From Elusimicrobiota bacterium (GTDB lineage: Bacteria > Elusimicrobiota > Elusimicrobia > UBA1565), in the NCBI GenBank assembly GCA_041660925.1, contig JBAZVI010000004.1:248001-312000 (forward strand): DNA of 64,000 nucleotides, read 5' to 3'. The position numbers and the translations under genes were made by a program. Numbering within the stretch: position 1 is the stretch's first letter; every line of letters begins with the position of its first letter. Positions 23,780-32,329 of the stretch are shown piece after piece. The notes under the pieces are model-generated. The model ran no database searches and was not told the DNA's origin. It worked only from the letters and a program-made list of their open reading frames with translations.

Positions 23780-26073
23780 GGGGGCCCCTCGGGTTCCGAT
23801 CTCGCACCGCCCGTCGAAGCATGGTGCGCCGCCAGGACTTCGTGGACTTTCGCGGCGAGACTATCGGGAGAAAAAGGCTTCTGGATGAACGCGCGGCTCG
23901 CCAGCAGCTCTTCCTGGATGGCGGCGTGCTCGGTATAGCCGGACATGTAGAGGACCGGGAGGCCGGGATGTTCCGCGAGCACCCTCCTGGCCAGCTCCAA
24001 TCCGGTCATCCCAGGCATCACGACATCCGTCAAAAGGAGGTGGATGCTCCCGCGATGCTCCTGATAAAGCAGCAGCGCAGCCGCCCCATCGTCGGCCGCG
24101 AGGACCCGATAGCCGTTCCCTTCGAGCGTTCTGCGTGCGACCGCCTGCGCCGCCTGGTCATCCTCCACCAGGAGGATGGTCTCGTCCCCGCGCCGCACTT
24201 CGGCGGGCGCCGGGAACGGCGAGCCCTCCCGCAGAACCTCCGGAGTCAGAGGGAGATAGACTTTGAAGGTCGTCCCCCGGTTGAGCTCGCTGTAAACGGC
24301 GACGCTCCCGCCGCTCTGCAGGACGATGCCGTGAGAGGTGGCCAGCCCCAGACCGGTCCCCTTCCCGCGCTCTTTGGTGGTGAAGAACGGCTCGAAAAGA
24401 TGCGTCTGGGTCTCCTTGGACATGCCCTCCCCGGTATCGGTGATGGCGATCATCGCGTAACGGCCCGGAGCGATCTCTCCATGCGTATGCGCCTGGGCCT
24501 GCGCGAACTCCATGTTCCTCGTCTCGATCGCGATCTTCCCGCCGTGCGGCATCGCATCGCGCGCGTTGATGACGAGGTTGATGACGACCTGCTCGACCTG
24601 CCCGGCGTCGGCCTTGACCCTCCCGAGCTCCGGATCCAAGGACATGGTCAGGGCGATATCCTCTCCGACGAGCGTCCTCAGCATCTTCGCCGTGTTCGTA
24701 AGCAGGGCGTTGAGGTCCAGGACGACCGCCTGCAGCACCTGCTTGCGGCTGAACGCGAGCATCTGGCGCGTCAGCGTGGAGGCCCTCGCCGCGGCCTTCT
24801 TGATCTCCAGCACGTCATCGTGATTCTCGCTCCCCTTCGGAAGGCTCTCGAGGAGGAAATTGGCATAGCCCGTGACCGCGGTGAGGATGTTGTTGAAGTC
24901 GTGAGCCACGCCGCCGGCCAGACGCCCGACGGCCGCGATCTTTTCCGAATGGCGGAGCATCATCTCCATCTTCCTGCGCTCGGAAAGGTCCTTGGCGATG
25001 AGGATGACCCCCGCCGCCCCCCCGGAGCCGTCCGTCATGGCGGAAGCGGCGAGGAGGACGGGGATGCGCTTGCCGATCTTGTCGATCATCAGCGTCTCGA
25101 TGTCGCGGGCCATCCCCTCCGCGGGCATCCTCCCCGCGACGATGCTCGCAAGGATGTCCGCCGACTTCCCGACGGGACTCTGAGGAAGCAGCTCCTCGAA
25201 CAGGGCATGTATGGGACGTCCCAGGAGTTCCTCCTCCGCGTAGCCCAGGAGCTTCGTGCCGACCTGATTGACGACCCGGATCGATCCCTGCGCGTCCGCG
25301 ACGAGCACGATGTCGACGATGCTGCGCAGCGTGCGGTCCAGGTCCACGCTCATGCGATTGAACGTACGCGCCAGCTCTCCGACCTCGTCGCGCGAATGGA
25401 TGGGGACCGTGAGACCGTATCGGCCGTGCCCGACCTGGGAGACCGACTCGGCGAGCTCCCGGATCGGGGAGAGCGTGCGCCTCAGGAGGAGCCGGACGGC
25501 GACGAGCATGCAGGCGCCGGCGAGGAGCATGATGAGCGCGATCCTCCCGAGGATGCGTCGGTCGGTCTCGACGACGCCGCGCAGCGGCAAGCCGACGCGA
25601 AGGGCTCCCAGACGTCTTCCTCCCCCCTCCTCGTGCGCCAGCAGGAAATCGTCGTCCCGGACCCAGACGGGGATCGCGAGATCGAGCACGGTCTCCTCGC
25701 CGTAGCGGGCCCAGTGGGACAACGGCTTGTCGGCGCTCAGCGCCGCACGCGTCTGCGGGTCGTCATAGATCCGCCCCGCCTCGACGACGTTCGTATGTGC
25801 GAGGACCCGGCCGGAGGGGTCCAGCGCCAGCACGTAGGAGGCCTTCAACTCCTTGGCGGCGTCCTGCAGGATGGGGAGGAGGCGCTTCTCGTCGGCGGCC
25901 GCGACGCCGGCCGACGCCTGCACCCCGAAATCGGAGGATTTCGACAAGGAGAGCTGCGTCAGTTCGTCGATGAGGACGGCATGGACCGCTTTCTGCGAGA
26001 AATAGACGATCGGAAGGAAGGACAGCAGCTGCAGCACCAGCAGGCCTCCCAGGATCTTGGTCTGGAGCTTCAT
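23773..26073 (-). CDS. Hybrid sensor histidine kinase with receiver domain
   Basis: 766 residues. TM1 (8-26), a periplasmic Cache-like sensor region (~27-175) and TM2 (~178-200). HAMP (~200-250) is followed by PAS (~255-375), HisKA with GGVAHDFNNILTA (~395) and HATPase with NLVINARDAMP, DTGEGMS, EPFFTTKERG and GTGLGLA. A C-terminal receiver has ILLVEDDQAA, phospho-Asp in LLLTDVVMPGMTG and Lys in FIQKPFS. ATG 26073 overlaps the binding-protein stop (ATGA). Sandwiched between a solute-binding protein and two TonB receptors, so it probably senses the substrate of that uptake set, perhaps through the binding protein. Confidence 0.94.
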   Translation of the reverse strand: MKLQTKILGGLLVLQLLSFLPIVYFSQKAVHAVLIDELTQLSLSKSSDFGVQASAGVAAADEKRLLPILQDAAKELKASYVLALDPSGRVLAHTNVVEAGRIYDDPQTRAALSADKPLSHWARYGEETVLDLAIPVWVRDDDFLLAHEEGGGRRLGALRVGLPLRGVVETDRRILGRIALIMLLAGACMLVAVRLLLRRTLSPIRELAESVSQVGHGRYGLTVPIHSRDEVGELARTFNRMSVDLDRTLRSIVDIVLVADAQGSIRVVNQVGTKLLGYAEEELLGRPIHALFEELLPQSPVGKSADILASIVAGRMPAEGMARDIETLMIDKIGKRIPVLLAASAMTDGSGGAAGVILIAKDLSERRKMEMMLRHSEKIAAVGRLAGGVAHDFNNILTAVTGYANFLLESLPKGSENHDDVLEIKKAAARASTLTRQMLAFSRKQVLQAVVLDLNALLTNTAKMLRTLVGEDIALTMSLDPELGRVKADAGQVEQVVINLVINARDAMPHGGKIAIETRNMEFAQAQAHTHGEIAPGRYAMIAITDTGEGMSKETQTHLFEPFFTTKERGKGTGLGLATSHGIVLQSGGSVAVYSELNRGTTFKVYLPLTPEVLREGSPFPAPAEVRRGDETILLVEDDQAAQAVARRTLEGNGYRVLAADDGAAALLLYQEHRGSIHLLLTDVVMPGMTGLELARRVLAEHPGLPVLYMSGYTEHAAIQEELLASRAFIQKPFSPDSLAAKVHEVLAAHHASTGGARSEPEGPPC

Positions 26074-26951
26074 GGGAGGACCTTGTCGGCCTGTTGGAGC
26101 GCCGTCCCCGAGATCCGCTGCTTGAAGCTCTCCGCCGCCGTCTTGCTGACGGCGACCGTGACGACCTTCGGATAGAGGTCTCCCTTCGGCGGGGAGCCGG
26201 CGAGGAGGTCTCGGACCACGCGCCCCGTGCTTCGCCCCACCTCGCGGAAACCGACCCCCGCCGAGGCGAACACGCCGTCTTTGACCAGCCCTTCGGTCGG
26301 GACATAGAGAGGCACCTGGTTGGAGAGGGAGAAGTCTCTGAAGGTGACCATGCTCCCCTGAGAGAGGAGGAGAGGGTCCGGAGGCAGCCATAACGCGTCG
26401 ACCTTGCGATGCAGATCGCGAAGCAGCAAGGGGATATCCGACGGACTCCTGGCGCGGCGTCCCTCGATGGAGACACCCAGCGACTCCGCCGCTTCGCTCA
26501 GACTTTCGAGGTAGCCCTCATACGGATCGGAAGTCCAGACGACCCCGAGTCTCTTGAGGCCGGGCTGCATCCGGATCAGACGCGAGATCAGTTCGGCGGG
26601 ACTCGGCTCCAGACCGACCCTGACGATGCGCGGTCCTTCGCGGACCGTCCCCGGAGACATGGAACAGACGAGCCATTCCCGTCGGCCGTACTCATGAACG
26701 ACGGCTTTGGCCCCGAAAGCGGCCACGATACGGACCTCGGGAGGAAGATGGGGCTCTCCCTGGGAAAGGAAGACCGTCGGGACCGGTCCGCCGTACTCCT
26801 GCTCGAAGCCGGCGAGGGCCTCCCGATAAGGCATCGCGTCGGAGCCGAGGACGGCGACCACCTCGTCCTTGGCCCATCCCGAAGAGACCAGGATGAGCGC
26901 GACGGCGATGGCCATCCCGCCCCGTCGCCGAACTTTCTCGAAGGCTCTCAT
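26070..26951 (-). CDS. ABC-type solute-binding protein without a transporter
   Basis: 293 residues from ATG 26951, one nt after the upstream receptor stop (GTG 26963 is an alternative). Signal peptide includes MAIAVALILVSSGWAKDE. The body resembles the type 1 periplasmic binding family of ABC transporters (TrpX/YfmC-like, Pfam ABC_sub_bind): RLGVVWTSDPYEGYLESL, VDALWLPPDPLLL, VPLYVPTEGLVKDGVFASAGVGFREVG and a final GRVVRDLLAGS. No permease or ATPase gene is adjacent, so a sensory role with the kinase is likely. Confidence 0.85.
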   Translation of the reverse strand: MRAFEKVRRRGGMAIAVALILVSSGWAKDEVVAVLGSDAMPYREALAGFEQEYGGPVPTVFLSQGEPHLPPEVRIVAAFGAKAVVHEYGRREWLVCSMSPGTVREGPRIVRVGLEPSPAELISRLIRMQPGLKRLGVVWTSDPYEGYLESLSEAAESLGVSIEGRRARSPSDIPLLLRDLHRKVDALWLPPDPLLLSQGSMVTFRDFSLSNQVPLYVPTEGLVKDGVFASAGVGFREVGRSTGRVVRDLLAGSPPKGDLYPKVVTVAVSKTAAESFKQRISGTALQQADKVLP

Positions 26952-26952
26952 G

Positions 26953-28950
26953 TCAGCGCCCACCGCGAGCCACCCCGAAACGGTACTCCAGCCCGAGGAG
27001 ATAGTTGCGCCCGTCCTGCTGGATGGCGGATTGAGTATGCTCGGCCGCGCCGGAGACGCGATACTCCGTGTCCAGGACGTTCTGGACCGACGCGTACACG
27101 TCGAGCCCCTCCGGTCCGGGCGCTGTTCGGACGGCCACGGACAACAATCCCGTGGCCGGCAGAGTCGAACCCTGATACGTCCGCCGGGCGCTCACCAGGA
27201 AGCCCTCCAGAGATATCCTGCTCTTTCGGAAAGTCAGAAGCCGGCTCAAGCCCAGGTTCGCGATATGCGTGGGAGAATTGCTCAGGCGGTCTCCTCCCTC
27301 GATCCGGGTCGACTGCAGCGTGTACCCGAGATGAGCGCTGAGGTTCTTCGTCATGTCCCCTTTCGCATAGAACTCCGCTCCCTCGGTCCGCACGTGCTCA
27401 TTGTTGACGTATTGGATGCTCCCGTCCGGCCGCGTGATCTGGCTGATGAGGTCGGTGATCTTGTTTCGGAAGAGGCTCACGCTCAGGAATCGACGGGAAG
27501 AGTACTCTTGCTCGAATGCGACCTCATACGTCCTGATCTTTTCGGGAACGAGCCCCGGGTTCGCCACGCTCATCGCGCCGGCGGTGTAGAAGCGTTCGAA
27601 CGGCGTCGGTCCGCGGAACGCCGTGCCGTAAAGGAGCTTGAGACTGCTTCCCCTCCAGGGGTGATAGACGACGGCGGTACGCGGGTTGAAGACATGTCCG
27701 AAAGCCTCATACCGGTCATATCGGAGGCCGAGGGTCAGGACCAGATCGCTGCGCAACCGGAGTTCCTGCTGGCCGAAGAGCGCCCACCGGTATTCGGCGC
27801 GGTTGTCGTCAAGGTAGTCCTGATGCGGGTCCTGGTCGTAATTGATCTGCCGTCCGAGAAGGCTCTTCTCGAACTCCTCTCCCAACAGGAGCGGATGTTC
27901 GTCGCCGAAGAACGTGAAGCGGCCGCGGACCTCCTCTCCGTACCAGGCGGACTTCACGACGTCCTTGTTGATCAGGAGATCCGGCGGCGGGGTCGAGTTG
28001 TCATAGACATAATCCGCATGATACCCATACCCGTCGACGTACGATCGTCCCGTGAGCCGCACGTTCTCATGCACCTTGAGGTCCAGCATGGAGATCTCGA
28101 AGAAGCTGCGAGTATCCGTGGTGAACGTGCCGTTGTCGTTGAAGCGCGTCCCGAAAGGCGCGGTCGGAAGCGTCTTGTCGCGAACATTGAGTCCGCCCTG
28201 GAGCATCCATCCCGGCCGAGACAGGCTCGCGTAGAACGACTTGCTCTCCTCGCGGTCGGCGTTCTCGGCCTTCCCTCCGTTGGTCCCCGAGAACTCCGGA
28301 TAAACGAGGTCGCGGCCCTGCATCCGGCGGTAAGCTCCCGCGGCGTACCACTCCCATCCGTTCTCATGCCGGTGGGAGGCCTCCGCGAACTCCCGGTGCG
28401 TGCCGTAGCTCCCCCCCTCGGTGCGAGCCCGGGCCGGAGGAGAGCTCCCGGCCCCGCGCGTCACGACGTTCACGACGGCGAAGAAGGCGTTGTCTCCGTA
28501 GAGGGCGGACGCGGGACCCTTGACGACTTCGATGCGCTCGACGGAAGAGATGTCCACGAGGGATTCATATCCGACGTAATTCGAGCCGTAGACGTTCTCG
28601 TTGATGCGGTGCCCGTTGATGAGAAGAAGTATACGGTTGTTGTAATCCGCCGGACGGCCGAAACCCCGCACCCATAGGTAGGTGTAATTCCGATCGCAGG
28701 TCCCGTAGATGCCCGGTATGCTCTGGAGCGCATCGGCCAAGGTGCGATAGCCGTAGTTCGCGATGTCTTCCGCCGTGACGATCTGCGTGGCTGCGGGAGC
28801 ATCGGAGACCCTCTGCGGATACTTGGAGGCGGACAGGACGCGCGCCTCCTCCTCGAAGAAATCGAGATCCGCGTTCTCTGCGGAGAAAGAGCGCGAGGAC
28901 ATGCAGAAAAGGACCGGAATGCAGAAAACGACGACACGCGCTCCCCTCAT
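26953..28950 (-). CDS. TonB-dependent outer-membrane receptor
   Basis: 665 residues. Signal (MRGARVVVFCIPVLFCMSSRSFSA), then DFFEEEARVLSASKYPQ, the same post-signal motif as the receptor at 21800. The plug contains QIVTAEDIANYGYRTLADALQSIPGI, ILLLINGHRINENVY and VVKGPASALYGDNAFFAVVN. A large barrel follows, with last strand YLLGLEYRFGV and a short basic tail (ARGGR) after the expected terminal aromatic. ATG 28950 has AGGAGG 4 nt upstream. First gene of a four-gene operon. Substrate unknown. Confidence 0.93.
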   Translation of the reverse strand: MRGARVVVFCIPVLFCMSSRSFSAENADLDFFEEEARVLSASKYPQRVSDAPAATQIVTAEDIANYGYRTLADALQSIPGIYGTCDRNYTYLWVRGFGRPADYNNRILLLINGHRINENVYGSNYVGYESLVDISSVERIEVVKGPASALYGDNAFFAVVNVVTRGAGSSPPARARTEGGSYGTHREFAEASHRHENGWEWYAAGAYRRMQGRDLVYPEFSGTNGGKAENADREESKSFYASLSRPGWMLQGGLNVRDKTLPTAPFGTRFNDNGTFTTDTRSFFEISMLDLKVHENVRLTGRSYVDGYGYHADYVYDNSTPPPDLLINKDVVKSAWYGEEVRGRFTFFGDEHPLLLGEEFEKSLLGRQINYDQDPHQDYLDDNRAEYRWALFGQQELRLRSDLVLTLGLRYDRYEAFGHVFNPRTAVVYHPWRGSSLKLLYGTAFRGPTPFERFYTAGAMSVANPGLVPEKIRTYEVAFEQEYSSRRFLSVSLFRNKITDLISQITRPDGSIQYVNNEHVRTEGAEFYAKGDMTKNLSAHLGYTLQSTRIEGGDRLSNSPTHIANLGLSRLLTFRKSRISLEGFLVSARRTYQGSTLPATGLLSVAVRTAPGPEGLDVYASVQNVLDTEYRVSGAAEHTQSAIQQDGRNYLLGLEYRFGVARGGR

Positions 28951-29168
28951 CCCACCTCCTCTTGCCGTAGTATGACGGATGAAGCTTGCCGGAGGATTAA
29001 ACGCCGCTTAATTCATCCTAAAGGCCTGGACCTCCTCCGCTTCTCAGTATAGCCGAACCCCTGCGTCTGTCAAGGCAAATGCAAAAATCGCAAAGCCCGG
29101 ATGCCGGGCCATACCCGTCGGGGGCACGTTCTCACTGGATTCGACACGACACCGGACGACAATGAAAG

Positions 29169-29199
29169 AAGGGCCCCCCGGAGACTCCGGGGGGCCCTT
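29169..29199 (-). terminator. Terminator of the Spy-like gene
   Basis: 15-bp stem AAGGGCCCCCCGGAG / CTCCGGGGGGCCCTT with a minimal loop, followed on the minus strand by a T-rich stretch. It lies 22 nt after the stop at 29222. The remaining sequence to 28951 shows only the upstream region of the receptor gene. Confidence 0.85.
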
Positions 29200-29221
29200 T
29201 TCGTCCGCGCAAGCGCTCGGG

Positions 29222-29782
29222 TCAGTCGCCGGCGTCTTCCTTCTCCGGCGCGCCTTCCGGAGGACCCTGAGGCGGGCGGTTCTGCATGCCGCGGCCGGGC
29301 ATGCCGCCGCCGCCGCCCATCATGCCGGGGTGCCCTTTCATCCCGCCGGGCCCCATGCCGCCCATCCCGCCCATGCCCCGGCTCATGTGGACGAGCATCC
29401 CCGCCCGCGCCTTGACCGGCAGAAAGGAGAGCGAGGCCTCGAAGCGCTCATGCTCCGCGGCGATGGCCTTGCGCGCGGCCGCGACGCGGTCCATCCCGGC
29501 CTGAAGATCCTTGTCCGAGGCGTTGTCCTCGAGCAGGTCGCTGAGCTTCGTGATCGCGTCCCGCATCTCCCGCTGAAGGGGCTTCATCGCCGTGCGCTCC
29601 GCCTTCATCGCGACCTCGAGCTTCTCCTTCTGTTCCGCGGAGAGCCCCAGCTTGTCGCCGCGCGAGCCCATCGACTTCTCCCCGGCCGCCGCCTTGGGGT
29701 CCCTCTTCTCCTGCGCCTTCACGACCGACAGCCCCGCCAGCAGCAGGGAGACCGTCAACAGCACGTATATGGATCGTTTCAT
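29222..29782 (-). CDS. Periplasmic Spy/CpxP/heavy-metal-resistance-like protein
   Basis: 186 residues. Signal peptide MKRSIYVLLTVSLLLAGLSVVKAQ; ATG 29782 has AGGAGG 4 nt upstream. The mature part is a helical hairpin-type domain with an LTxxQ-like start (LGLSAEQKEKLEVAMKAERTAM) and a second helix block (DLQAGMDRVAAARKAIAAEHERFEA). The Met/Gly/Pro-rich tail (GGMGGMGPGGMKGHPGMMGGG) is of the kind that binds soft metals. Fits the Spy/CpxP/ZraP superfamily of periplasmic chaperones and metal-stress proteins. Monocistronic, with a strong terminator. Confidence 0.75.
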   Translation of the reverse strand: MKRSIYVLLTVSLLLAGLSVVKAQEKRDPKAAAGEKSMGSRGDKLGLSAEQKEKLEVAMKAERTAMKPLQREMRDAITKLSDLLEDNASDKDLQAGMDRVAAARKAIAAEHERFEASLSFLPVKARAGMLVHMSRGMGGMGGMGPGGMKGHPGMMGGGGGMPGRGMQNRPPQGPPEGAPEKEDAGD

Positions 29783-30100
29783 GCTTCCTCCTTTGTCCGA
29801 CATCCTTTAGACGCCCACTCTACCTCGTTTGTGTCGCGAAGGGAAGCCCGTTTCATCAAGGGTATGGACCCGTCTTGAAAACGACTTTCCTTATGCTCCG
29901 TCCGGCGCTGCATCTCTTAGGGCCGCGGCGACTCGGATAGCAGCCGACGGCGCCACACTTGTCCGTCATGAAGTCGATGCGCGGGGGGAAGGCGAGGAGT
30001 CCGGGCGGAGAACACCCGTAAGGGGGGCCCCCCAGCTTGGGGGGGACGAAGTCCCAGAGGGCCGGGTGGTTCCGCCCGGACTCCTCGGCTTCCCCCCCTC
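29783..30100. other. Gene-free stretch between Spy-like gene and ispDF
   Basis: 318 bp without a credible gene. The half near 29783 is the upstream region of the Spy-like gene. A short stem GGCGACTCGG/CCGACGGCGCC is visible near 29930-29955, and 29983-30097 is a very large hairpin, listed separately. Confidence 0.6.
29983..30097. repeat. Large nearly perfect hairpin abutting the ispDF stop codon
   Basis: Left arm 29983-30018 (GGGGGGAAGGCGAGGAGTCC, then GGGCGGAGAACACCCG) pairs with right arm 30063-30097 (CGGGTGGTTCCGCCCGG, then ACTCCTCGGCTTCCCCCC) with only a couple of mismatches or bulges. The 44-nt interior contains a further GGGGGGCCCCCC hairpin. It begins 4 nt after the ispDF stop on the minus strand and has no T-run. 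Candidate structured RNA or small mobile palindrome. Confidence 0.65.
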
Positions 30101-31348
30101 CTAAATGCGGACGGCGACGGTGGCGATGGCGTGGCAGACGATGGCGTCGCCGCGGCCCACCGCATCAAGACCTTCGGCGCTCTTGGCCTTGACGTTCACG
30201 CGCGAGACGTCGAGCCGGAAGATCTCCGCCAGCGAACCCCGGAGCTCCGCGTAGTGCGGCTTGAGCTTGGGCTCCTCGGCGATGACCGTCACGTCGAGGT
30301 GGAGGAGCTCGGCGTTCTTCGCCGCCGCCCTCTTGAGCACATGCTCGACGATGCGGCGGCTGGCGATGTCCTTGTAGGCCGGGTCGGTGGGCGGGAAGGC
30401 GATGCCGATCTCCCCCTCGCAGAGAGCGCCGAGCACGGCGTCGGAGGCCGCGTGGAGCACGACGTCGGCGTCGGAGTGGCCGAGCAGCCCTTTGGGGTGC
30501 TTGAGGCGCACGCCCGCCAGCCAGAGCGCCCGCTTGGGCACGAGCCGGTGGATGTCGTAGCCGTGTCCGGTGCGGAGCTCGCGGCGCAGGCCCTGCCGGG
30601 CTTCGAGAAGGGCTTCCGCCATGGTGAGGTCCTCCGGGGTGGTGACTTTCAGGTTCTCGTAGCTCGAGGAGACGAGGTGGACCTTGTAGCCGCAGCGCTC
30701 CACGAGCTGGGACTCGTCGGTGGCGAGCTTGTCGGCCGCGTGGCGCGCGAGCGCCTCCGCGAGGGCCGTGCGGCGGTAGCACTGCGGCGTCTGCGCCTGC
30801 CAGAAGCGCTCGCGGGGAGGCGTCGAGGTCACGCGTTCGCCGGAAGGGTCGGCCTGCTTGAGCGTGTCCTTGACCTTGACCGCGGCCACGGCCGCGCCGT
30901 GGCGGGCCGCGGCGGCGAGGGTCCGGCGGATGACGTCGGGGCTCACGAGCGGGCGGGCCCCGTCGTGCACGGCCACCAGGCCGGTCCGCTCGGGCAGGGC
31001 CTCGAAGCCGTTGCGCACCGAGCCCATGCGGGTCTCCCCGCTCTGGACGATGCTCACCCGCTCCGAGGCCAGACGCGTGCCGTGGGCGAGGAGGTCCTCC
31101 TCGCCGAGGACGAGGACGATGTCGGAGATCTCGGGGACCTGGAGGAAGGCCTCGAGGGCCCATTCGACGCAGGGCCGCCCGGCCAGGGGCAGGAACTGCT
31201 TGGGCCGCCCCATGCGCGAGCCGGAGCCGCCGGCGACGATGATCGCGGCGGCCTTCCCGGGGAACGGGATGACGCTGCGGCGCAGGCCTTTGGCGCGCGC
31301 GGCCCGCGCCGGACGGCGGCGGATGGGCCCGTGGTGGCGCGCGCTCAC
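30101..31348 (-). CDS. ispDF: Bifunctional IspD-IspF (MEP isoprenoid pathway)
   Basis: 415 residues. The N-terminal IspD domain (~25-255) makes CDP-methylerythritol: nucleotidyltransferase loop VAGGSGSRMGRPKQFLPL, VHDGARPLVSPDVI and TPQCYR. The C-terminal IspF domain (~260-415) makes MEcPP: metal-site GYDIHRLVP, LGHSDADVVLHAASDAVLG, and late RGDAIVCHAIATV. Fused IspDF is known in alpha- and epsilon-proteobacteria and some other groups. GTG 31348 has GGGAG 4 nt upstream and overlaps the PIN/TRAM stop (GTGA). Last gene of the long superoperon. IspE, the intervening enzyme, is not in the window. Confidence 0.95.
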   Translation of the reverse strand: MSARHHGPIRRRPARAARAKGLRRSVIPFPGKAAAIIVAGGSGSRMGRPKQFLPLAGRPCVEWALEAFLQVPEISDIVLVLGEEDLLAHGTRLASERVSIVQSGETRMGSVRNGFEALPERTGLVAVHDGARPLVSPDVIRRTLAAAARHGAAVAAVKVKDTLKQADPSGERVTSTPPRERFWQAQTPQCYRRTALAEALARHAADKLATDESQLVERCGYKVHLVSSSYENLKVTTPEDLTMAEALLEARQGLRRELRTGHGYDIHRLVPKRALWLAGVRLKHPKGLLGHSDADVVLHAASDAVLGALCEGEIGIAFPPTDPAYKDIASRRIVEHVLKRAAAKNAELLHLDVTVIAEEPKLKPHYAELRGSLAEIFRLDVSRVNVKAKSAEGLDAVGRGDAIVCHAIATVAVRI

Positions 31349-32325
31349 TTGTCTCCCTTGTAGCGGCCGAAGATCATGCGGCCGGCGGAGGTCTGAAGGA
31401 TCGAGGAGACGGTCAGGTCCACGCGCTTGCCGATGTGGCGCTTGCCGTCCTCGACGACCACCATCGTGCCGTCGTCGAGATAGCCGACGCCCTGGTCGCG
31501 CTCCTTGCCGTCCTTCATCACATAGACCGACATCCCCTCGCCGGGCAGGACGACGGGCTTGAGCGCGTTGGTGAGGTCGTTGACGTTGAGGCAGACGACG
31601 CCCTCGACGGCGGCGATCTTGTTGAGGTTGAAGTCGGTGGTGACGACCCGGGCGCCGAGGTCCTTGGCCAGGCGCACGACCTTGCCGTCCACGTCGGAGA
31701 CCTCGGGGACGTCGCGGTCCATGACGCGCACCGGGATGTCGGGGTTCTCCTGCATGCGCGCGAGCATGTCGAGCCCGCGCCGCCCGCGGGCGCGCTTCAT
31801 GCCGTCGGGCGAGTCGGAGAGATGGTGGAGCTCCTGCAGGATGAAGCGCGGGACCACGACGGTTCCCGAGAGGAACTTGGTCTCGCAGATGTCCACCACG
31901 CGGCCGTCGATGATGGCGCTGGTGTCGAGCACCTTGAGCGTCAGGCCCCGGCGCTTCGAGCTCGCCAGGATGTCCTTGTCGAGGGAGTCGAGCTCGGGGA
32001 ACTTGCGCACGAAGACGAGCACGCCGAGCACCGCGAAGGCCAGGTTGCGCAGCAGGTCGTACTGCGACCATACGGGGGCGATGCGCTCGAGCGTCGTGAG
32101 CACGAGGTAGTCGGCGAGCTTGGAGACCACCAGGCCCGAGACGGCTCCGAGCAGGCCGGCGATCATCGCGACGAGGCTGATGCTCTCGATGAGCATCTCG
32201 ATGAGCACGAGCGTGACGCCGACGCCGACGCCGATGAGGACGCCGACGCGGGAATGCGTGATCTGGAAGAATACGACGAGCGGGAAGCCCAGCACGAGCG
32301 CGACGCGGAATACCCAGGTCATCAT
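31345..32325 (-). CDS. Membrane PIN-TRAM domain protein (YacL family)
   Basis: 326 residues. Several N-terminal hydrophobic segments (residues ~5-115), a PIN-type nuclease domain (LKVLDTSAIIDGRVVDI with the first Asp, then LQELHHLSDS, RARGRRGLDML and VVTTDFNLNKIAAVEG), and a C-terminal TRAM domain (VNDLTNALKPVVLPGEGMSV). YacL-type proteins lie next to radA and ispD in Bacillus and relatives, as here. Probable membrane-tethered RNase or regulator. Starts at ATG 32325, 4 nt after the radA stop, with GGAGAGG upstream. Confidence 0.93.
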   Translation of the reverse strand: MMTWVFRVALVLGFPLVVFFQITHSRVGVLIGVGVGVTLVLIEMLIESISLVAMIAGLLGAVSGLVVSKLADYLVLTTLERIAPVWSQYDLLRNLAFAVLGVLVFVRKFPELDSLDKDILASSKRRGLTLKVLDTSAIIDGRVVDICETKFLSGTVVVPRFILQELHHLSDSPDGMKRARGRRGLDMLARMQENPDIPVRVMDRDVPEVSDVDGKVVRLAKDLGARVVTTDFNLNKIAAVEGVVCLNVNDLTNALKPVVLPGEGMSVYVMKDGKERDQGVGYLDDGTMVVVEDGKRHIGKRVDLTVSSILQTSAGRMIFGRYKGDK

Positions 32326-32329
32326 GATT

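Noticed and set aside
21896..26175. Long plus-strand frames of 680 and 784 residues
   Set aside because: Shadows of the TonB receptor and hybrid kinase on the opposite strand; no domain and Asp/Glu/Arg-biased composition.
26869..28677. 602-residue plus-strand frame
   Set aside because: Antisense of the second TonB-dependent receptor.
29804..29980. tRNA or small structured RNA near 29930-29980
   Set aside because: Only a short stem is visible; no cloverleaf or T-loop sequence was found.
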